From Acholeplasmatales bacterium (GTDB lineage: Bacteria > Bacillota_I > Bacilli_A > Acholeplasmatales > Anaeroplasmataceae), in contig JAILEP010000048.1 of NCBI GenBank assembly GCA_024697825.1, positions 1 to 48,913 of the forward strand: DNA of 48,913 nucleotides. The letters are read 5' to 3'. Positions 21,486 through 29,663 of this stretch are shown piece by piece. Each line of letters begins with the position of its first letter. Within the stretch, counting starts at the first letter, position 1. The notes under the pieces were generated by a model. That model was not told the origin of the DNA and did no database searches. It worked only from the letters and a program-made list of their open reading frames with translations. The translations under genes and the position numbers were made by a program.

Positions 21486-21953
21486 TCACCCTCTTTCCTT
21501 AAATAGAAGTATTGATACAATGAACAATACCTTTATCAGCAAATATCCACCAATATAAATGAATAAGATTCTAATTGCATTAGGATCATCATATAAATCG
21601 CCTAAGATTACAATTAGAATCGTAGCCGACGCGATTATGATACCTTTAATCAAAAACCATATCAGTGAAGATAATGCTGGTCTAAACGTTGCCTTATCTA
21701 ATTCAGATTGGGAAACGTTATAGATAATTTTATTTTGAATGATCATTATTATATGAGTAATTACACCAATTACTAATCCGATAAGGAAATAATACCATTC
21801 AAGATCTACTAAAATGAGTATAACAGTTACTATGACTGCGAGTATACAAGCTGAAATGTAGAAAAATCTATTCGCCTTCAGGTTCTTCTGAATCTGTTCC
21901 TTCTGAATCTGATTCAGTTGCTCCTGATTCCTCGGCTTGTTCATTCTCTGCAT
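21486..21953 (-). CDS. AtpI-like membrane protein
   Basis: 155 residues. A basic, glutamine-rich N-terminus of about 30 residues precedes four membrane segments. Position directly before atpB and topology suggest the AtpI family, which assists c-ring assembly or Mg2+ supply; sequence likeness is weak. The first 86 bases overlap the end of the upstream gene in another frame. No ATG, GTG or TTG lies between that overlap and the first membrane helix, so the overlap seems real. An AAAGGA lies upstream of ATG 21953. Confidence 0.6.
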   Translation of the reverse strand: MQRMNKPRNQEQLNQIQKEQIQKNLKANRFFYISACILAVIVTVILILVDLEWYYFLIGLVIGVITHIIMIIQNKIIYNVSQSELDKATFRPALSSLIWFLIKGIIIASATILIVILGDLYDDPNAIRILFIYIGGYLLIKVLFIVSILLFKERG

Positions 21954-22185
21954 TTTGCTTCTTTTCCTTTGCCTGCTCTTCCTCTGCCTTCTTAAGAATG
22001 TACATCAGATTACCGACAAACATGAATAATCCAAGAATTAATCCAACGATTGCAAGGATAATTCCCCATAGAACACTATCTATTAGGAAATACCCTAAGC
22101 AGTAGCCTCCTACTGCAAATATAATCATTGAGAATATTCCTTGAGTGGCAAGTGCGTATGTATTTGCTACTTTTCCGATTTTCAT
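21868..22185 (-). CDS. AtpZ-like membrane protein with acidic tail
   Basis: 105 residues. Two membrane helices (about 12-35 and 39-62) resemble AtpZ, which with AtpI has been proposed to form a Ca2+/Mg2+ channel next to ATP synthase. The last 40 residues are highly acidic (ESGATESDSEGTDSEE). This tail is encoded over a 15-base tandem repeat shared, in another frame, with the start of the next gene. Assignment rests on topology and position. Confidence 0.6.
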   Translation of the reverse strand: MKIGKVANTYALATQGIFSMIIFAVGGYCLGYFLIDSVLWGIILAIVGLILGLFMFVGNLMYILKKAEEEQAKEKKQNAENEQAEESGATESDSEGTDSEEPEGE

Positions 22186-22809
22186 TTACTTAGTTCCAAA
22201 TAAACGGTCTCCGCAGTCTCCAAGTCCTGGAACAATATAACCATTCTCATTTAGCTTTTCATCAAGTGATGCTAAATAGATATCTACATCTGGATGAGCC
22301 TTCTGCATAGCTTCAACACCCTGAGGTGCACCAACAAGTCCTACATAACGGATATCCTTGCATCCTCTCTTCTTTAGCATATCTACTGCAGCAATAGCTG
22401 AACCGCCAGTTGCAAGCATTGGATCTACTAATAAAACAATTGAGTTTGGCATTGTATCTGGAAACTTAGCATAATACTCAACTGGCTCTAAGGTTTCTTC
22501 ATTACGATAAAGACCAATGAAGCCTACCTTAGCTGTTGGAATCATACCTCTGATACCATCAACCATGCCTAAACCAGCACGTAGGATCGGAACGATAACA
22601 ACATCCTGTGCAAGCTCATACTGCTCTGACTTACAGATAGGTGTTTCGATTTCAACCTTGCGTAAAGGGAAATCTCTAGAAATTTCATAGGCCATAAGAC
22701 CAGCGATTTCACTTACATTCTGGTAAAAGTCTCTTGTCTTAGTGTCCTTCTTTCTGATGTTAGTAAGCTTATGCTTTACTAACGAATGGTTAAGAATTGT
22801 AACTGTCAT
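22186..22809 (-). CDS. upp: Uracil phosphoribosyltransferase
   Basis: A 207-residue salvage enzyme that makes UMP from uracil and PRPP. The PRPP loop [13 protein letters not shown] and the uracil-binding end [17 protein letters not shown] are present. Its start overlaps the rpiB stop (TAATG). Linkage upp-atp is conserved in Bacilli. Confidence 0.97.
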   Translation of the reverse strand: MTVTILNHSLVKHKLTNIRKKDTKTRDFYQNVSEIAGLMAYEISRDFPLRKVEIETPICKSEQYELAQDVVIVPILRAGLGMVDGIRGMIPTAKVGFIGLYRNEETLEPVEYYAKFPDTMPNSIVLLVDPMLATGGSAIAAVDMLKKRGCKDIRYVGLVGAPQGVEAMQKAHPDVDIYLASLDEKLNENGYIVPGLGDCGDRLFGTK

Positions 22810-23255
22810 TAAAACTCCTCCTCATATTTTGTTATTTTATTTATACGTCTCTGATGACGCTCATTGTGAGAGAACTCAGTATTTAACCAAATGTCAACAA
22901 TTTCCTTAGCTAATGCATAGCCAGTGTACTTTGCTGATAAAGCTAAACAATTTGAATCATTATGCTCACGAGTTAGCTGTGCTGCATCCTTAGAACCAAC
23001 AAGTGCACATCTAACACCCTTTACCTTATTAGCAATCATAGACATACCAATACCAGTAAAGCAAATAACAATACCCTTATCTGCAGCACCAGACTGAACA
23101 TCCTTTGCTACGGCATAGCCATAATCAGTATAGTCACAAGAGTCCTTAGTATAAGTACCTCTATCTGTAACCTCATGTCCCTTTTCCTTTAAATAGTCAA
23201 TTAGGACATTTTTTAAATCTAAAGCTGAATGATCACAACCAATTGAAATTTTCAT
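22809..23255 (-). CDS. rpiB: Ribose-5-phosphate isomerase B
   Basis: 148 residues of the RpiB/LacAB family, interconverting ribose and ribulose 5-phosphates. [11 protein letters not shown] opens the Rossmann fold. The catalytic cysteine is in ICFTGIGMS, where most relatives have CGTGIGMS, so a Gly is replaced by Phe. [13 protein letters not shown] supplies the substrate-binding Asn. The family also contains allose- and galactose-6-phosphate isomerases. First gene of the rpiB-upp-atp operon, as in Bacillus (ywlF). Confidence 0.9.
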   Translation of the reverse strand: MKISIGCDHSALDLKNVLIDYLKEKGHEVTDRGTYTKDSCDYTDYGYAVAKDVQSGAADKGIVICFTGIGMSMIANKVKGVRCALVGSKDAAQLTREHNDSNCLALSAKYTGYALAKEIVDIWLNTEFSHNERHQRRINKITKYEEEF

Positions 23256-23291
23256 CTTAATCTACCTCACATAAATATTCAACACGAAATC

Positions 23292-23319
23292 ATTATAATT
23301 ATATCACAATAGGTGTCAA
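23292..23319 (-). promoter_or_regulatory. Promoter of the rpiB-upp-atp operon
   Basis: TTGACA (23314-23319), 16-base spacer, TATAAT (23292-23297) on the minus strand. A second TATAAT directly adjoins it at 23298-23303, but its spacing is too short. Confidence 0.75.
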
Positions 23320-23349
23320 ATTTAAAAACACATTGAAAATTGTTATATA

Positions 23350-23363
23350 TGAAAACGCTACCG
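23350..23363. promoter_or_regulatory. cre-like site upstream of rpiB-atp
   Basis: TGAAAACGCTACCG matches 12 of 14 positions of the CcpA cre consensus TGWAANCGNTNWCA. It lies about 30 bp beyond the -35 box, where CcpA usually activates. It shares its first eleven bases with the site at the pectin operon promoter. Another LacI-family regulator is equally possible. Confidence 0.5.
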
Positions 23364-23455
23364 GTTTAAATATAAATATTTAACTTTTTTTGAATTGAGA
23401 CAAATCAATACGATATGTAATAATTTAATTAGTCTTGTTAACTGTTTTAAAGGCG

Positions 23456-23480
23456 AAAAAATGGGCCAAAACTGGCCCAT
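23456..23480 (-). terminator. Terminator of the pectin operon
   Basis: ATGGGCCA pairs with TGGCCCAT around AAAC, then five T on the minus strand. It begins 8 bases after the polygalacturonase stop. Confidence 0.88.
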
Positions 23481-23487
23481 TTCAGTT

Positions 23488-25038
23488 TTACTTTCTATTA
23501 AATTCACCAACGTGGTCAAGCTCGAATTCTTCTTCCTTTAAACCACTAAATGAAACATTTTCTATATTAGCCTTGTTAACGTTAGAGAAAATGAATCCTC
23601 TTCCCTTTAGCTTAGGAAGACCATCCATCATCGCAGCCTGTCCTTCAACTGGATTTTCTGCATAATGAAGTGATACATTCTTAACTAAAATTGAATCAAT
23701 TGGCTGTTCAGGTAATCCGAAGAATGTACCTGCAGCAACATTAACCTCTGTACAGTCAATGTCCTGGAAAACAAACTTACCTAAATAAGGTGTTCTATCA
23801 TCAACTGGAAGCTTTTCCTTTGAATAAACATATTCTGTATGACCATCTGGGTCACAGTAATAGAACATGTTAATAACAAATGGAGTAAGAACCTTTGTCA
23901 TCTTGATGTTTTCGAATGTAATACCATCAATGATAGCATCCTTACCTCTACCTCTTCTAGTCTTAATTCTTAAGCCTCTATCAGTCTGATTAAATAAGCA
24001 CTGAGAAACAGTAATATCCTTAATACCACCACTCATTTCAGAACCAAGCACGATTGCACCATGACCGAAATTCATTGAGCAGTTTCTAATATTAAATAAT
24101 TCACTTGGCTTCTTATACTTTCTACCTGTATAAATCTTACCAGACTTAATAGCGATACAGTCATCACCAACAGAGAAATAGATACCAATGATATCAACGT
24201 TTTTACAAGATTCTGGATCACATCCATCAGTATTAGGAGAATTCTTAGGATTAATGATTTTTAAATCAATAAACTTAAGATTTTCGCTAAAATATGGGTG
24301 TAAATTCCATGATGGAGTATTTGTAACAGTAACACCCTGTAAAGTAATATTCTTACAATTATTTAAGAATACACCTCTTGGACGCCATGCAATACGGCGT
24401 GTTCTTACATCAACCCACCAATCAGAGTTCTGGGCATTACCATCAATGATACCTTCACCAATGATATTAACATTTTCAACATTAATACCAGTGATAATAC
24501 TAGCGAACATATCAAGTGGGTTACCTTCCCATGAACCTAAATTATATTCATCCTTTTCATCTGATGTGTAAATTACACCAGGCAAAACAGGATAATGTGT
24601 ACGATCAGTATCACCAACTAATCTTGCACCCTTAGCAAGCTCAATAGTAATATTAGATCTTAAGAATAAAGGTCCTGTATAGTAGTCTCCCTCTGGGATA
24701 AATACACGTCCTTCATTAGGGCATGCAAGGATTGCTGCCTGAAGTGCATTTGTATCATTTGATACACCATCACCCTTAGCACCAAATCTCTTTACGTTTA
24801 ATGAAACATATTCATATTTAGTCTTAACAACTAATGTTTCATCCTTATTATCCTGCTTAAGAGTAATCTTATACTCAGTATCAGGATTTAAACCAAAGAT
24901 TGATATGACATTCTTTGTACTTTCTGCATATAGCTCATCATTTACGTATAAGCAATATGGAGCTGTTTCAACAATCTCGTTATTAGTTAATTCTAATGTG
25001 ATACTTCTAGAAGTAACAACAATTGGATTAAACTTCAT
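23488..25038 (-). CDS. GH28 polygalacturonase, cytoplasmic
   Basis: 516 residues: a fibronectin-III-like N-terminal domain (about 1-75), then the GH28 right-handed beta-helix. All four GH28 motifs are intact: NTDG (269-272), GDDC with D292 and D293, GHG (325-327) and RIK (357-359). The N-terminal domain and layout resemble exo-polygalacturonases that release galacturonate or digalacturonate from chain ends. There is no signal peptide, which with the importer upstream points to cutting of imported oligomers in the cytoplasm. Last gene of the operon. Confidence 0.92.
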   Translation of the reverse strand: MKFNPIVVTSRSITLELTNNEIVETAPYCLYVNDELYAESTKNVISIFGLNPDTEYKITLKQDNKDETLVVKTKYEYVSLNVKRFGAKGDGVSNDTNALQAAILACPNEGRVFIPEGDYYTGPLFLRSNITIELAKGARLVGDTDRTHYPVLPGVIYTSDEKDEYNLGSWEGNPLDMFASIITGINVENVNIIGEGIIDGNAQNSDWWVDVRTRRIAWRPRGVFLNNCKNITLQGVTVTNTPSWNLHPYFSENLKFIDLKIINPKNSPNTDGCDPESCKNVDIIGIYFSVGDDCIAIKSGKIYTGRKYKKPSELFNIRNCSMNFGHGAIVLGSEMSGGIKDITVSQCLFNQTDRGLRIKTRRGRGKDAIIDGITFENIKMTKVLTPFVINMFYYCDPDGHTEYVYSKEKLPVDDRTPYLGKFVFQDIDCTEVNVAAGTFFGLPEQPIDSILVKNVSLHYAENPVEGQAAMMDGLPKLKGRGFIFSNVNKANIENVSFSGLKEEEFELDHVGEFNRK

Positions 25039-25048
25039 AATTTACCTC

Positions 25049-25666
25049 CTATAACTCGACTACAATTGGACGATTATCTTTAATTTGCTTTGAGTAGCTA
25101 ACTCTATTATAAATAGCGATACATAAATTCTTAATTAATAAGAATACTGCATCAATAACAATATAATATAAACCATATGAGAATGGTTCAATACCATATC
25201 CACCTGTTGTTCCAAATGGATCAAATACTAGGCCTAAATAGCCCATATAAGAAACAACAAAATATAAAATTATAGAAAGAACAATGTTATAACCAAAATA
25301 TACTAAGAAGGCAGAAAAACCTGTTTTATTATAAATTGTAAATCTATAAGTATTGTTTCTTCTACTGTAAAGAACTCTAGAAAGAATCTTTACAACATAA
25401 TTCATAAATAATGCTAAGAATAATGCAATCAATACAACAATGGCAAGAGAGACGCTCAACTGAGTCTGAATGTCAGCATCTGCTGTTTCAGTGAAATCAA
25501 GTCCAACGTCTAATCCGCCTATTATTATAAAGAAAACGGCAGCCGCAGCTGCCCAAAACTTAACAAAAGTGATTGTGATCCATGATGGAATCTTTGAGAA
25601 TTTATCTATGCCATAAGGCTCAAATTCTTCAAATTCATTCTGTTCAGTAGTTTTCTTTTTTTTCAT
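25049..25666 (-). CDS. Unrecognised membrane protein of the pectin operon (1)
   Basis: 205 residues. A charged cytoplasmic head (MKKKKTTEQNEFEEFEPYG) is followed by about four membrane segments (near 36-52, 74-92, 118-142 and 165-185), with a basic stretch, SRRNNTYR, between the second and third. I recognise no family. Its start overlaps the previous stop as TAATG, so it is translated with its neighbour. Context suggests a transporter-associated or envelope role. Confidence 0.75.
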   Translation of the reverse strand: MKKKKTTEQNEFEEFEPYGIDKFSKIPSWITITFVKFWAAAAAVFFIIIGGLDVGLDFTETADADIQTQLSVSLAIVVLIALFLALFMNYVVKILSRVLYSRRNNTYRFTIYNKTGFSAFLVYFGYNIVLSIILYFVVSYMGYLGLVFDPFGTTGGYGIEPFSYGLYYIVIDAVFLLIKNLCIAIYNRVSYSKQIKDNRPIVVEL

Positions 25667-26358
25667 TATCTGTCAACCTTTTCGTATGTACGGTCATAGT
25701 TGATGAAGCCTAAAACTACACCAGAAATTGAGAATACATTAGAAACAATAATTGAAATCATAGAGATTAAATAATTATCGTTGAAAGTAGCAAGACCAGT
25801 AGGGTTATTTACATACTTGTATTCCCAAATTTCCTTACCACTTGATGTTACACCAGTCTGTACATAAATTGCGTTTGCTTCAGAAGAAATGCTCTTGTAA
25901 TAAAGCATAGCATAAATATAGTAAACTGATAAAAGTAGCATTAAAGCAGTTAAGATTGTTGCTGTTACAACTGAACCTAAATTCTTCTTACCAGACATAC
26001 TTACTGCTGTAAAGATATTTAAAATACCAAATAACATTAGTAAGAAAATACAAATAGCTGTTGCATCAAATGGCATACCAGGATACATTACATCATACTG
26101 AGTAAACTTCTGGTAATCACTGAATGTATAGAAGAAAGTCATCTGATTTACTGTATTTGCATGTGCAACTAAGAAGAAACCGATAATTAAACCAGGTAAT
26201 GCAGTAAGAATAGCAGCTAGCTTCATGTTGTTATACTTGAAGCTATCGATGAATCCTAAGAATACAGTCTTGAAATAACGACCGATTGCAGCGAAAACAT
26301 CGCCAGCGCCCTTCTTTTCAGGAGTCTCTTCATATCTATTATTATCCATAATTTTCAA
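25666..26358 (-). CDS. Unrecognised membrane protein of the pectin operon (2)
   Basis: About 230 residues with a short cytoplasmic head and four membrane segments. A 50-residue extracellular loop (SSEANAIYVQTG...) lies before the last segment. No family recognised. A TTG at 26358 lies 4-5 bases after AGGAGG; an ATG at 26349 is possible but 13 bases away. It lies between the ABC ATPase and membrane protein (1). Confidence 0.75.
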   Translation of the reverse strand: MKIMDNNRYEETPEKKGAGDVFAAIGRYFKTVFLGFIDSFKYNNMKLAAILTALPGLIIGFFLVAHANTVNQMTFFYTFSDYQKFTQYDVMYPGMPFDATAICIFLLMLFGILNIFTAVSMSGKKNLGSVVTATILTALMLLLSVYYIYAMLYYKSISSEANAIYVQTGVTSSGKEIWEYKYVNNPTGLATFNDNYLISMISIIVSNVFSISGVVLGFINYDRTYEKVDR

Positions 26359-26366
26359 AGAACCTC

Positions 26367-27470
26367 CTATCTAATTCTCTTTGTAGTTTCAATATCAAAG
26401 AAATGAACTCTATTCATATCAAAGCAAGCTTCAATTTCAGTAGCAGTAATTTCCTGTCTATTATAAACCTTAGAGATTAAGTTTTCTTCACCAAGCTTAC
26501 CATAAATTAGGTTATAAGCACCTAAGTACTCAGTGTAGTCAACTACTAAATGTACATGTGAATCAGGGTTCTGAGCTAATGATGCATCATCAATAGCAAT
26601 ATACTCTGCACGAATTGCACACTTAACAGCCTTACCACGGTAGTTACCTAAAATTTCTGTCTGGTGAGCAGTTAATTTTAACTTAGTATCTGTTCCTTCA
26701 TGAACGAAATACTCAAGATTTTCATCAATATAACCATCGATGAAGTTCATAGGAGGTGTACCGATGAAACCAGCAACGAATAAGTTTTCTGGATTATCGA
26801 ACATTTCCTTTGGTGTAGCAATCTGCTGAACGTAACCGTCCTTCATTACTACGATTCTAGTTGCTAAAGTTAATGCTTCAATCTGGTCATGTGTTACATA
26901 AACGAATGTAGCATTTAATCTATCGTGTAACTGCATTAATTCCTTACGCATTGATCCACGTAGCTTAGCATCTAGGTTAGAAAGTGGCTCATCTAGTAAG
27001 AATACTACTGGGTCACGAACGATAGCACGACCAACGGCAACACGCTGACGCTGACCTCCTGATAACTGCTTAGGCTTTCTGTTTAAGTATGGAACTAAAC
27101 CTAAGATTTCAGCAGCCTTCATAACTCTTGCATGAATTTCTACAGGGTCAACCTTACGAATTGTTAATGAGAATGCCATGTTATGGTAAACAGTCATATG
27201 TGCATATAGCGCATAGTTCTGGAATACCATGGCGATATCTCTATCCTTTGGAGCAACATCGTTAGCTCTCTTTCCATTAATGATTAAGTCTCCTGAAGAA
27301 ACGCCTTCAAGACCTGCAATCATACGAAGTGTTGTAGACTTACCACAACCAGAAGGACCAGCTAAAACTATGAACTCACCTTTCTGAATTTCAATGTTAA
27401 AATCATATACAGCATGGAATCCATTAGGGTATACTTTATTTACATTTTTTAATATAACGTCTGCAGCCAT
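26367..27470 (-). CDS. Sugar ABC transporter ATPase, UgpC/MsmX type
   Basis: 367 residues. Walker A is GPSGCGKSTT (about 38-47), the Q-loop follows in VFQNYALYAHMT, the signature is LSGGQRQRV, Walker B is VVFLLDEPLSNLD, and the switch is VTHDQ. The C-terminal 130 residues form the TOBE/OB regulatory domain of the CUT1 subfamily (MalK, UgpC, MsmX). It should power the two permeases of this operon. Bacillus usually keeps such an ATPase elsewhere and shares it among importers; here it is inside the operon. Confidence 0.95.
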   Translation of the reverse strand: MAADVILKNVNKVYPNGFHAVYDFNIEIQKGEFIVLAGPSGCGKSTTLRMIAGLEGVSSGDLIINGKRANDVAPKDRDIAMVFQNYALYAHMTVYHNMAFSLTIRKVDPVEIHARVMKAAEILGLVPYLNRKPKQLSGGQRQRVAVGRAIVRDPVVFLLDEPLSNLDAKLRGSMRKELMQLHDRLNATFVYVTHDQIEALTLATRIVVMKDGYVQQIATPKEMFDNPENLFVAGFIGTPPMNFIDGYIDENLEYFVHEGTDTKLKLTAHQTEILGNYRGKAVKCAIRAEYIAIDDASLAQNPDSHVHLVVDYTEYLGAYNLIYGKLGEENLISKVYNRQEITATEIEACFDMNRVHFFDIETTKRIR

Positions 27471-27487
27471 AATTTCCTTCCTCCTTC

Positions 27488-28141
27488 TTATCTCTTTACC
27501 TTGATACTATCTAAGTAAGTATATAACTTCTTAGCTCTTAAGTATCCGTATACACCAGCAGCAATGAAACATGCAGCTGATAAAATTAATAAAACCATTG
27601 CAGTAATGCCTCTAAAGTTACCGTTAGTAAATAACCAGTGAACATTATTAGCAGAACCTTCATAAATTACCTTACCAACATTAGCTGTAGCATAATCAGA
27701 TGCAGCCTTAACAGCAGCTGTGTATTCTTCTGAAGTACCAGTTGTCTTAATCTTAGCAGCTTTATCTAATAAACTCTGCCACTTGTTGTAAGTGTTAATG
27801 ATATTTAATGGTATCCAGAAAATCTGAAGTACATTAATACCACCAATAACAATTAAAGAAATTGCTCCTTGCTTAGAGTATGCTTTTGTCTTTTCGATAC
27901 ATAAGAAACCAAATAGTAATAGCACAACATTTAATAAGATTGCAAGAATAACCTGGAATGTTTCAGGGAACATACTATTTAAATAAATGAATGCACCAAA
28001 AATACTGAAACCTAAACCTAGGAAACCTAGACCGTAAGATAACTTGTTATCTCTATATCTCATCATTTCAACTGAATTTTTGCCAAACTCAAGGTCTGAC
28101 ATCTTATTCATAGTTGACTTTTCTTCCAATTTATTAATCAT
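27488..28141 (-). CDS. Unrecognised membrane protein of the pectin operon (3)
   Basis: 217 residues with four membrane segments (near 36-55, 64-84, 95-113 and 183-203). A hydrophilic loop of about 65 residues, predicted outside, lies before the last. The first 8 bases overlap the upstream gene; AAGGTGG precedes the ATG at 28141. No family recognised. Confidence 0.75.
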   Translation of the reverse strand: MINKLEEKSTMNKMSDLEFGKNSVEMMRYRDNKLSYGLGFLGLGFSIFGAFIYLNSMFPETFQVILAILLNVVLLLFGFLCIEKTKAYSKQGAISLIVIGGINVLQIFWIPLNIINTYNKWQSLLDKAAKIKTTGTSEEYTAAVKAASDYATANVGKVIYEGSANNVHWLFTNGNFRGITAMVLLILSAACFIAAGVYGYLRAKKLYTYLDSIKVKR

Positions 28142-29585
28142 TTGCAGCCACCACCTTTTCTAATTCATGTCTACGCTCTGCTGTATCCTTGAACTTTAAT
28201 AATGATAAAATGAATACAAATACAACATAAACGATAGTAAAGATAAAGAATACTAAATATCCAATAAATGTAGCTACGTTACAAGAGAAATATTCCTTAA
28301 CAGCTGACATTGAAGGGTTAGATGAACCTAAAATATCACGGAAAATTTCAATGTTAATATCAGAATTCTGCATTACATATACATAATTATATAGGTCAGA
28401 ATCAGCGCTGAAATGTGACATAGCAGATAATGTATTAACAATTAATACAACACCGAATACAACCATAACTATTGTGTAAATAGCAGAGATAATGATATTA
28501 CTCTTATAGTAAATTCTTCTTGAGTTATTTGAGAAGAAATATAAGAATGCAACACCAATTAATGAAATAACACCAAACCATAGGATTAGGTTATTAACAT
28601 CGTTTAATTCAATCTGGAAATCGTATACCTGCTTCTTATATGAATCAAAAGATCCTGCAGTATATTCGAAATCAGTTGCTCTGTTGTAGTTAGCAATTGT
28701 AACTGGAGCATATACGCTAATAGTACTTGAAGAACCATTTGTGAACTGAGTATAGTAAGCCTGAGCTGTATAATATTCAGTACCATCTACGATACCATTA
28801 GTTGTGTCATAGTAAGTATATGTACCATTCTCTAATGTATAATAATTTGTAGAATCAGCAAACTGAGTTAGTGTATCTCCACCAATACCGGCAGAAACAT
28901 ATCCAATTGGATCACCAGCTGTAGCTGCTTCATATTTGTAAGTATAATAAGTTTCATACTCTTCTCCTACCTTATGAATAGGAGCTGTATCACCTAATGT
29001 AACCTTTGTATAAGTACCATCTTCATTCTTAGTGAAATAATCAACATTTGATAACCAAACTAAGAAATCATCCTTAACATAGTAAGCATTTGATGTAAGT
29101 TCAGACTGTGTCTTATCAACCTCAACATAACTAGATCCTGAAATAGTGTAATAAGTTACGCCATCTTCAAAATCACTTTTACTAGTGATAGTAACACGTC
29201 TATATGCAGAATATGTATATGGAGTAGCTAATTCAAATTCAGTAGTTGATCTAGTGTAAGAATTAGCAGGAATAGTTAATAAAGCTATTGCTCTAACATA
29301 TCCATATTCACCATCTACAGTAATTTTTGTACTAGTAGATGCTGCTTTCATAGAGCCATCAGCATTAGTATCATATCCTGTCATATTGAATAACGCGAAT
29401 AGATATTCCTGCTTATTCTCTAAGTCATCAAGTGTTTCCTTAGTTGAAGCTTCAACTGTAGTACTTACATTTACATAGATGTAGTTGTACTGAGTCTTAA
29501 ATGGTAATGCGGCAATAATAATCGCACCAGATAAAACCAATAAGATTAAATGAAAAATTTTCATTTTAGATAAAAGCTTCTTCAT
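28134..29585 (-). CDS. Membrane protein with large Tyr/Thr-rich outer domain (4)
   Basis: 483 residues. One N-terminal membrane helix (about 12-30), a soluble region of some 290 residues predicted outside, then three more helices near residues 335-460. The outer region repeats the pattern YYT...G.Y (for example TYYTISGSSYVEVD, NYYTLENGTYTYYD, EYYTAQAYY), suggesting a repetitive beta structure that could hold glycans by aromatic stacking. No family recognised. It follows the binding-protein gene after an RNA hairpin. Confidence 0.75.
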   Translation of the reverse strand: MKKLLSKMKIFHLILLVLSGAIIIAALPFKTQYNYIYVNVSTTVEASTKETLDDLENKQEYLFALFNMTGYDTNADGSMKAASTSTKITVDGEYGYVRAIALLTIPANSYTRSTTEFELATPYTYSAYRRVTITSKSDFEDGVTYYTISGSSYVEVDKTQSELTSNAYYVKDDFLVWLSNVDYFTKNEDGTYTKVTLGDTAPIHKVGEEYETYYTYKYEAATAGDPIGYVSAGIGGDTLTQFADSTNYYTLENGTYTYYDTTNGIVDGTEYYTAQAYYTQFTNGSSSTISVYAPVTIANYNRATDFEYTAGSFDSYKKQVYDFQIELNDVNNLILWFGVISLIGVAFLYFFSNNSRRIYYKSNIIISAIYTIVMVVFGVVLIVNTLSAMSHFSADSDLYNYVYVMQNSDINIEIFRDILGSSNPSMSAVKEYFSCNVATFIGYLVFFIFTIVYVVFVFILSLLKFKDTAERRHELEKVVAAND

Positions 29586-29617
29586 TTAAAAACCTCCATT
29601 TTTAAATGTTGAATTCA

Positions 29618-29637
29618 GAGGAAGGAAACCCTTCCTC
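29618..29637 (-). other. Intergenic hairpin after the binding-protein gene
   Basis: A perfect 8-bp stem, GAGGAAGG with CCTTCCTC, and a 4-base loop, without a T run. It could protect the upstream mRNA and allow more binding protein than downstream membrane proteins. Confidence 0.6.
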
Positions 29638-29663
29638 CTTTTCAACTATAATATTTTTTTAAA

